The notes beneath the pieces are model-generated. The model did not search any database, was not told the origin of the DNA, and was given only the letters and a program-made list of their open reading frames with translations. A DNA stretch of 64,000 nt from CBDATB01 sp965199745 (GTDB taxonomy: Bacteria > Bacteroidota > Bacteroidia > Cytophagales > Flammeovirgaceae). The DNA is taken from positions 186,001 through 250,000 of the forward strand of contig CBDATB010000015.1 in NCBI GenBank assembly GCA_965199745.1, written 5' to 3'. A program made the translations under genes and the position numbers. How positions within the stretch are numbered: the first letter of the stretch is position 1; every line of letters starts with the position of its first letter. Below, in pieces: positions 39,401 to 47,600 of this stretch.

Positions 39401-40645
39401 CTCAATGCCAACGATGGAAACGGTAATACTGCCTTTGATATATTCATCGTAACGGTGAATGCCGTGAATGATGTACCAGTAGTAGCCAATGCCATTGCCG
39501 ATTTGACTGTTGCCGAAGATATAGATATTAGAAACAATTATGCCGTCCTGAACAATGTATTCACAGACCCCGATGGCGATGACTTGACTTTTACGGTGGA
39601 TAATACCAACACGAGTTTGCTAACAGCCACAATAGACGCAGGTGATAACCTAGACCTGAGTTTTGCAGCCAACGCCAACGGCACAGCACTGCTCACCCTC
39701 AATGCCAACGATGGCAATGGCGCTGCCGTAAATGACGCGTTCAACGTAACAGTCAGTGCCGTGAATGACGCACCAGTAGTAGCCATTGCCATTGCCGATT
39801 TAACTGTTGCCGAAGATGCTGCTGCTATAAATAACCATGCTGCCCTGAACAGCATCTTTACAGACCCCGATGGCGATGACTTGACTTTTACGGTGGATAA
39901 TACCAACACCGGGTTGGTAACAGCCACAATAGATTCGGAAGATAACCTAGACCTGAGTTTTGCAGCCAACGCCAACGGCACAGCACTGCTCACCCTCAAT
40001 GCCAACGATGGCAATGGCACTGCCGTAAATGACGCGTTCAACGTAACGGTGAATGCCGTTAACGACCCACCATCTGCTATTAGTTTAAGTAATACCACGA
40101 TTGCTGAAAATGAACCTTCCGGCACGAGCGTGGGCACTTTCATTACTATCGACATAGAAGCAACAGACATACATACTTATAGTTTGGTAGCAGGGACCGG
40201 CGATACGGACAATAGCAGTTTTAGTATCAATAACGATGAGCTATTATCTGCTCAAGAGTTTGATTTTGAGACAAAAGCCAGTTATGCTATCCGTGTGAGA
40301 GTAGACGACGGCAATGGCGGAATACTTGAGCGAAAATTTACTATTGACATCACAGATGGAGATGATGGTCCGACCGCCATAGACTTCAATGATATTTCAG
40401 ATGCTGTTAGCGTATATCCTAACCCTGTGGTTGATAAGCTGCATATTTCTGTAGTAAATGACTTATTCGGTTTGTTGGAGATATATTTATACAGCTCATC
40501 GGGTCAGTTGCTCAGCCATCATACGAGTGTCAAGCAAAGCAGTACTCATCATATTGAGCTAGATATTAGGACAATTCCGAGAGGCACTCACCTGATGGAG
40601 CTGAAAATAGGCGAGCACCGGGCAGTTAAACGCATTGTCAAGTAG
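33459..40645 (+). CDS. Giant modular T9SS-secreted protein 1, out of frame at the poly-C tract
   Basis: The distal frame (intact from the signal peptide to 40645) encodes about 2360 residues. A signal peptide (FFLSCLLLFSSLSPTALA, cleavage before DPP) is followed by three modules starting near 33619, 35385 and 37150. Each module has an Ig/He_PIG-like domain, a LamG-like domain (GPGGIGSTDG...LWFDANAG to ENYLSAKY), a domain with DLYTMDN and GNYDFNVAGIG, and a cadherin-like domain with DP(E/D)-type acidic turns. Four 97-residue repeats come next (38885-40060), then a cadherin domain with ENEPSGTSVGTF, and a T9SS type A sorting tail (VYPNPVVDKLHISV to AVKRIVK). The ATG at 33459, shared with copy 3, is followed by 18 C; from it translation runs into a TAG near 33600. 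Adding one C or losing two restores the frame. Probable role: surface adhesin or glycan binding; inference. Confidence 0.82.
33507..33524 (+). repeat. Poly-C tract (18 C) in giant gene 1
   Basis: Eighteen consecutive C between the conserved start codon and the signal peptide, coding for proline in the ATG frame. The next bases are GCGCGTG, two bases longer than in copies 2 and 3. Lengths 16, 19 and 22 would join the ATG to the long frame. This is a typical slipped-strand phase-variation tract. Confidence 0.9.
38885..40060 (+). repeat. Four tandem 97-residue cadherin-like repeats, giant gene 1
   Basis: Four consecutive units of about 290 bases each, beginning with NPIADLTVDED or VANAIADLTVAED and ending in a (V/I)TVNAVND-like linker. 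Each carries an acidic DPDGD/DIEGD turn, a LTF strand, NTNTSLVTA and SFAANANGTA segments. They resemble tandem-95/cadherin-like repeats of secreted adhesins; calcium binding is likely but not shown. Confidence 0.8.
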
Positions 40646-40913
40646 TGCAGTAAGCATCAGCGTTTAAGTGCTTAATGTACAAACAGGAGCGTAAAACCTA
40701 TTATTGAGTTTTACGCTCCTTATTTTTGTATTTATTTGCAATTAAAACGCAAAAAATATATGTTTTTCAGCAATGCAAATCTGTTTTTGTCGGTATATTT
40801 GCAATTATTTGTTCATCTTTGCTCTAATTTGCATCGCCGAAACGCGGCAAGAAACTTTTTATATCATATTCCGTATAATTATAACCAAACTAAAAATTAT
40901 TTAATCTAAAATT
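40646..40913. other. Intergenic region between giant genes 1 and 2
   Basis: After the terminator hairpin the region contains an AT-rich stretch (from 40721) that is also present, with small changes, between giant genes 2 and 3. It includes TTTGCAATTAAAACGC, a TATATTTG at 40794-40801 and GTTCATCTTTGCTC. A conserved CGCCGAAACGCGGCAAGAA segment precedes the start region. Promoter function is likely by position. Confidence 0.5.
40685..40727 (+). terminator. Terminator of giant gene 1
   Basis: Perfect 13-base stem AGGAGCGTAAAAC (40685-40697) with GTTTTACGCTCCT (40708-40720), loop CTATTATTGA, followed by TATTTTTG. It lies 40 bases after the stop codon. Confidence 0.88.
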
Positions 40914-41591
40914 ATGATGCTCATGACAACCTTATCTATTATCAATCGCCTCAAAAAGTATTTTGCAAATGTAACCCCCCCCCCCCCCCCCCCCCCCGCG
41001 TGTATTCCTGACAAAGCACGCTATTTTTTTTTGTCCTGTTTATTACTCTTCTCAAGCCTTAGCCCCACCGCTCTAGCCGACCCACCTGAACTCGCTACAC
41101 CCATTGACAACCTATCTGTTAGTGCCGCAAGCACGGCTCTTTCACTGAATTTAAGTACCAATTTTACTGACCCCGACGGAGACGCACTCACCTATACTGC
41201 CAACTTAAGCAGCGGTGCTGCCCTACCCGCATGGCTCAATTTTAATGCTGCCGTACCCTCTTTTTCGGGTATTCCTTTCAGCGAAAATGTCGGTACTTTC
41301 GACCTCGTAGTTATTGCCAATGATGGCTCAGCATCTGTGAGCGATACCTTCGCTTTGACCGTGATAGCCGCCGTAACAGGCCCTGGCGGCGTGGGTGCTA
41401 ACAACGGCAATAGTGCTTTGGAACTATGGCTCGATGCCAATGCAGGCATCACAGGTACTTCACCAATTACAGGCGTAACAGACCAATCGGGCAATGGGGT
41501 GAGTATTACAATAGATGGTAGTGTTCGAGGCATTTCTTTGGATGGTGGCTCTGTAAACGGTATGGATGCGATAGCTTTTGTAGATAGGTGA
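40914..41591 (+). CDS. Giant modular protein 2, N-terminal part ending at a frameshift
   Basis: From the ATG at 40914 the frame reads through the 23-C tract (seven prolines), the same signal peptide (FFLSCLLLFSSLSPTALA), the first Ig/He_PIG-like domain and about 70 residues of the first LamG-like domain, and then stops at TGA 41589-41591. A third in-frame ATG at 40923 aligns with the starts of copies 1 and 3 and may be the real start. The reading of the LamG domain continues in another frame: seven bases (GTAGATA, 41580-41586) stand where sister modules have nine. No slippery sequence is visible, so this looks like a mutation, not programmed shifting. The 225-residue product would be secreted but lacks the sorting tail. 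Confidence 0.75.
   Translation: MMLMTTLSIINRLKKYFANVTPPPPPPPACIPDKARYFFLSCLLLFSSLSPTALADPPELATPIDNLSVSAASTALSLNLSTNFTDPDGDALTYTANLSSGAALPAWLNFNAAVPSFSGIPFSENVGTFDLVVIANDGSASVSDTFALTVIAAVTGPGGVGANNGNSALELWLDANAGITGTSPITGVTDQSGNGVSITIDGSVRGISLDGGSVNGMDAIAFVDR
40975..40997 (+). repeat. Poly-C tract (23 C) in giant gene 2
   Basis: Twenty-three consecutive C after GTAA; this length keeps the start codon in frame with the signal peptide (an ACC codon then seven CCC). It is the longest of the three tracts. Lengths 20 and 26 would also be ON. Confidence 0.9.
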
Positions 41592-41607
41592 TTTTCTTAC
41601 TACTAAT

Positions 41608-44600
41608 TTGGGTATCAACGCGGGTAGTGTACCTAGACTAACTGTGTTGACAGTTCAGAGGGCAACAGTATTTGGAGGGTTCGTTTGGGGGGAAGATCGT
41701 GGTCTTAGTAATAGTAGAATTCTTACCTCTAATGGTGCTAATGGCAGGGTTACTGATGGCACGAATCAATTAACGGTCAACAATTTGTTCGTAACCGGTA
41801 GTTATTCTCTATCAACGGTAGTTCATCAAGAAGATGTTACCGGTGGCTCTGAGGTGTATTCGAATGGCGTTTCGCGGCTAACTTTTACCTCGAACCATGC
41901 TCCTCGTACTTCGAATCCTTTCCAGATAGCTGCACGTGGTAATGGTGGCAGCCGTTTTGATGGAGATATTGCCGAGATGCTTGTATATAGCGATACTTTA
42001 TCTTCTGCGCAAAGGATAATAGCAGAGAACTACTTGTCGGCAAAATACGGTTTGTCTCTAGCAGCCAACGACCTCTATACGATGGATAATGCGGGGAGTG
42101 GCAACTATGATTTCAACGTAGCCGGTATTGGTGTGGCTGCCGACGGCAGTGCTGTGCTGGAAGCTAGAAGTACGGGTATTGTTTCTATTCGCAGGACTAC
42201 GTTGCCCTCAGATAGTACTTTTCTGTTTTGGGGTGATAATGGGCAGGCAGTAGCCTTTACTGAGGTTACAAATGTCCTCACCGGTTTTAGCAGCTTAGCT
42301 ACAGTTTGGCGCGTGAGTGAAATTGGAGATCTTGGCAATTTAAGCATGAGTTTTGATTTGTCGGACATCGATTTAGCAATGGCAGGCGGTGATATACGTT
42401 TAGCTCTCAGTGCTAATAGTATTTTCACTTCCGTAGATGATACGCTCAGGGGTAGCTTCGATGCTGGCACCAATACTTTGACTTTCGCTGACGTTAATCT
42501 GCCTGACAGTATTTATTTCACCCTATTCCAACCTGCTACGCAGCCGCCCGTAGTGGCTAATGCCATAGCAGACATCAGTGTTGACGAAGATGCTGACCCA
42601 GATATTATTGTGCTGAGCGATGTGTTCTCTGACCCTGAAGACAACCCATTGACTTTTAGCACAGAGAATAGCAATACCGGTTTATTGCTTGCCGCAGTGA
42701 GTAATGATACCTTGTATCTGAACTATGCTGCCGACAGCAACGGCACGGCACGGCTTATTGTCTCGGCACTTGACGTTTCGAGTGGCTCTGTGAGCGATAC
42801 TTTTAACTTAACGGTGAATGCTGTGAATGATGCTCTGCACCTGGTTAGCCCCATTACTGATGTGTCTGCTAGTGTAGGGAGTGCTTTTACTTTATTTTTA
42901 AGCACTAATTTTGCTGACCCCGATGGCGATGCAGCTTATACTTCGAACCTAGCCGATGGTAGTGCCTTACCTGCTTGGCTGAGTTTTGATGCTGCCGTAC
43001 CTTCTTTTTCGGGTGTTCCATTCAGCGAGGATGTCGCTGCTTCAGATGTGGTAGTTACTGCCAATGATGGTTCATCCTCTGTGAGCGATACCTTCACTTT
43101 GACTGTGATAAATACTACGACAGGACCTGGCGGCATTGGCTCGACTGATGGCAGGAGTGCTTTGGAATTATGGTTTGATGCCAATGCGGGCATCACAGGT
43201 ACTGCGCCCGTTACAGGAATCGCAGACCAATCGGGCAATAGCGTAACGCTCACTGTGAACGGAGACCCTGCGCTGAACGCAAGTTCTGTCAATGGTGTCG
43301 ATGCGATTACCTTTGATGGCACAGGTGATTTTCTCACTACTGATTTGAGTATCAATGCGGACAGTATACCTAGGCTAAGCGTCCTGGCTGTGTATCGGCC
43401 AAGAGTGAATGGTGCGCAGGCCGTTTGGGGAGAAGACAACGGCGATTTTGATAGGTTTCTTCAAGATCATCCGACTGCTGCTGCTGGTAATAATAGTGTT
43501 TCTAGTGGTACGGGGTTTGTAGCGAATATCACCGATTTGTTCGTAACGGGTAATTATTCTTTATCCACAGTAGTTCATCAGGAAGATGTTACGGGTGGCA
43601 GTGCCGTGTATGTGTCGGGTGGCTTAGCGCGTACGTTCACTTCCAACCATGCTCCTGAGGCTTCGAGTCCTTTGCAGATAGCTGCCATCGGTGCTGGTGG
43701 CCTCGCTTTTGATGGAGATATTGCCGAAGTGCTTGTGTATGGAGATACTTTGTCTCTTATTCAAAGAATAATAGCAGAAAACTATCTGTCGGCAAAATAC
43801 GGCTTGTCTCTAGCAGCCAACGACCTCTACACGATGGATAATGCAGGGAGTGGCAACTATGATTTCAACGTAGCCGGTATTGGTGTAGCTGCCGATGGCA
43901 GTGCTGTGCTGGAAGCTAGAGGTACGGGTATTATTTCTATCCGCAGGTCTACGATGCCAGCAAATAGTACTTTTTTGTTTTGGGGTGATAATGGGCAGGC
44001 AGTAGCCTTTGCTGAGTTTACAAATGTTCTCACCGGTTTTAGCAGCTTAGCTACAGTTTGGCGCGTGAGTGAAAGTGGCAGCGATGTAGGTGCTATAGAT
44101 ATGACTTTTGATTTGTCAGGCGTAGACCTAGCATTACCTGGTGATATACGCTTAGCTCTCAGTGCTAATAGTGTTTTCACTTCCGTAGATGACACGCTCA
44201 GGGGTAGCTTCAATGCTGACAACAATACTTTGACTTTCGCCGATGTCAATCTGCCCAACAGTATTTATTTCACCCTATTCCAACCGCGTACGCAGCCGCC
44301 CGTAGTGGCTAATGCCATAGCAGACATCACTGTTGCCGAAGATGCTGATCCAAGTACTATTGTACTGAGCAATGTATTCTCTGACCCAGAAAACGACCCA
44401 TTGACCTTTAGCGCAGTGAATAACAACGAGAATTTATTACTTGCCGAAGTGAGTAATGATACCTTGCATCTGAATTATTTTGCCGACAGCAGCGGCACGG
44501 CACGGCTTATTGTCTCGGCACTTGACGGTTCGAGCGGTTCGGTAAGCGATACCGTTAACGTAACGGTGAATGCCGTTAATGATGCTCCCCGCTTGATTAG

Positions 44601-47600
44601 CCCCGTTGCCGATATATCTACCACTACAGGGAGTACTTTTACTCTAAATTTAAGCACTAATTTTGCTGACCCCGAAGGCGATGCCATCACTTATACTGCG
44701 AATTTAGCCGATGGTAGTGTCTTACCCGCTTGGCTGAGTTTCGATGATGCCGTCCCTTCTTTTTCGGGTGTTCCTCTGAGCAGCGATGCTGGTATGCTAG
44801 ACATAGTATTGCTGGCCAGCGATGCTTCCCTGACAGGCACCGATACCTTCGCTTTGACTGTGATAGCTGGTTTGGTAACAGACCCTGGCGGCATTGGCTC
44901 TACTGATGGCGGTAGTGCTTTGGAATTATGGTTTGATGCCAATGCGGGCATCACAGGTACTGCGCCCGTTACAGGCGTAACCGACCAATCGGGCAATGGG
45001 GTAATGCTCACTGTACGCGGAAACCCTGCTTTGAATGCAAGTTCTGTGAATGGTATAGATGCGATTACTTTTGATGGCACGGGTGATTTTCTCACTACTA
45101 ATTTGAGTATCAATGCGGGCAGGGTACCCAGAATAACGGTATTATCGGTGTATCGGCCAAGAGGGTTTATTGTAGGGGCTGTTTGGGGGGAAGACAACGC
45201 CGGCTTCGATAGGTTTCTCTTTGGTGCTTTTGGTGGTTCTGTTTCCACTGGTACGGGTTTTTCGAGCAATATCCCCAATTTGTATGTAAGAGATCGTTAT
45301 TCTTTATCTACGGTAGTTCATCAGGAAGATGTTACGGGTGGCAGTGAGGTATATGTCTCTGGTGGCTTAGTGCGTACATTCCGTTCGAACCATGCTCCTG
45401 AGTCTTCAAATCCTTTGCAGATAGGTGCGTTTGGTAACAGCAATAATCTTTTTGCAGGAGAAATTGCCGAGCTGCTTGTATATAGCAGTGCTTTATCTAC
45501 GGTGCAAAGAATAATGATAGAGAACTACCTATCGGCAAAATACAGTTTGCCTCTAGCAGCCAACGACCTCTACACGATGGATAATGGTGCGAATGGTAAT
45601 TATGATTTCAACGTAGCTGGCATAGGCACCGCTGTCGGTAGCAGTTTTGTTTTAGAGTCTAGAGGTACAGGTATTGTTTCTATTGGTATTCGTACGGTTC
45701 CCTTAGATAGTACTTTTTTGTTTTGGGGTGATAATGGGCAGGCAGCAGCTTTTACTGAGTTTTCAGATGTGCTCACCGGTTTTAGTGGCAGGCTAGCTAG
45801 GGTGTGGCGCGTGAGTGAAATTGGAGATCTTGGCAATTTAAGCATGAGTTTTGATTTGTCGGGCATCGATTTAGCAGTGGCTGGCGGTGATATACGCTTA
45901 GCTCTCAGTGCTAATAGTGTTTTCACTTCCGTAGATGACACGCTCAGGGGTAGATTCAATGCTGACAACAATACTTTGACTTTCGCCGATGTCAACCTGC
46001 CCGACAGTATTTATTTCACCCTATTCCAACCGCGTACGCAACCACCCGTAGTGGCTAATGCCATAGCAGACATCACTGTTGCCGAAGATGCTGATCCAAG
46101 TACTATTGTACTGAGCAATGTATTCTCTGACCCAGAAAACAACACATTGACCTTTAGCGCAGTGAGTAGCAATACCTCTTTAGTACTTGCCCAAGTGAGT
46201 AATGATACTTTGCAGCTGCGTTATGCTGCAGACAGCAGCGGCACAGCACGCCTTATTGTCTCGGCACTTGACGGTTCGAGTGGCTCTGTGAGCGATACTT
46301 TTAACCTAACGGTGAATGCCGTCAATGATGCGCCCCGATTAGTTAGCCCTATTGTCGATGTATCTGTTAATACAGGGAGCAGTTTTACTTTAGCTATAAA
46401 CAATAATTTTGCTGACCCCGAAGGTGATGCCATCACTTATACTGCGAATTTAGCCGATGGTAGTGCCTTACCCGCTTGGCTGAGTTTCGATGATGCCGTC
46501 CCTTCTTTTTCGGGTGTTCCTCTGAGCAGCGATATTGGTGCGCTAGACTTAGTACTCCTAGCCAGCGATGGCACTCTTACCAGCAGCGACACTTTTACCC
46601 TGACTGTGATTGTAGCTACAACAGGTCCCGGAGGAATAGGCACTACTGATGGTAGCAGCGATTTAAACCTGTGGTTTGATGCCAACGCGGGAATCACAGG
46701 TACTGCACCCGTTACAAGCATCACAGACCAATCGGGCAATGGCGTAACGCTCACTGTGAACGGAGACCCTGCACTGAATGCAAGTTCTGTCAATGGTGTC
46801 GATGCGATTACCTTTGATATAGTAGGTGATTTTATCACTACTGATTTGAGTATCAATGCGGACAGTATACCTAGGCTAAGCGTCCTGGCTGTGTATCGGC
46901 CAAGAGTGAATGGTGCGCAGGCCGTTTGGGGAGAAGACAACGGCGGTTTCGATAGGTTTCTTCAAGATCATCCGACTGCTGCTGCTGGTAATAATAGTGT
47001 TTCTAGTGGTACGGGGTTTGTGGGTGATATCACCGATTTGTTCGTAACGGGTAATTATTCTTTATCCACAGTAGTTCATCAGGAAGATGTTACGGGTGGC
47101 AGTGCCGTGTATGTGTCGGGTGGCTTAGCGCGTACGTTCACTTCAAACCATGCTCCTGAGACTTCCAATCCTTTGCAGATAGCTGCCATCGGTGCTGGTG
47201 ACCTCGCTTTTGATGGAGATATTGCCGAAGTGCTTGTGTATGGCGATACTTTGTCTCTTATTCAAAGAATAATAGCAGAGAACTACCTGTCGGCAAAATA
47301 CGGCTTGTCTCTAGCAGCCAACGACCTGTATACGATGGATAATGCGGCTAGCGGCAATTATGATTTCAACGTAGCCGGCATCGGTGCTGCTGCCGATGGC
47401 AGTGCTGTGCTGGAGGCTAGAGGTACGGGTATTGTTTTCATAGGCAGGCGTACATCCCCGCCAGATAACACTTTTTTGTTTTGGGGTGATAATGCTCAGG
47501 TAGCAGCCTTTGCTGAGCTTTCAGATGTTCCTGCAGGTTTTCGCAATAGGCTGAGCAGAGTGTGGCGCGTGAGTGAAGCTGCAGGAGATATTGGCAGCAT

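Larger units (their letters stand above)
33386..40648 (+). repeat. Long direct repeat, left copy (giant gene 1)
   Basis: From 33386 (GGCAAGAAC...) through the stop codon of giant gene 1 the sequence is nearly identical to 50078-57336, offset 16692 bases before and 16688 bases after the poly-C tract. By eye I saw only about five substitutions plus the poly-C difference. Downstream of the stop the two copies diverge. Confidence 0.9.

Noticed and set aside
38885..40060. Possible CRISPR or satellite array
   Set aside because: Repeat units are about 290 bases, coding throughout and in frame, with no short spacers; they are protein domain repeats.
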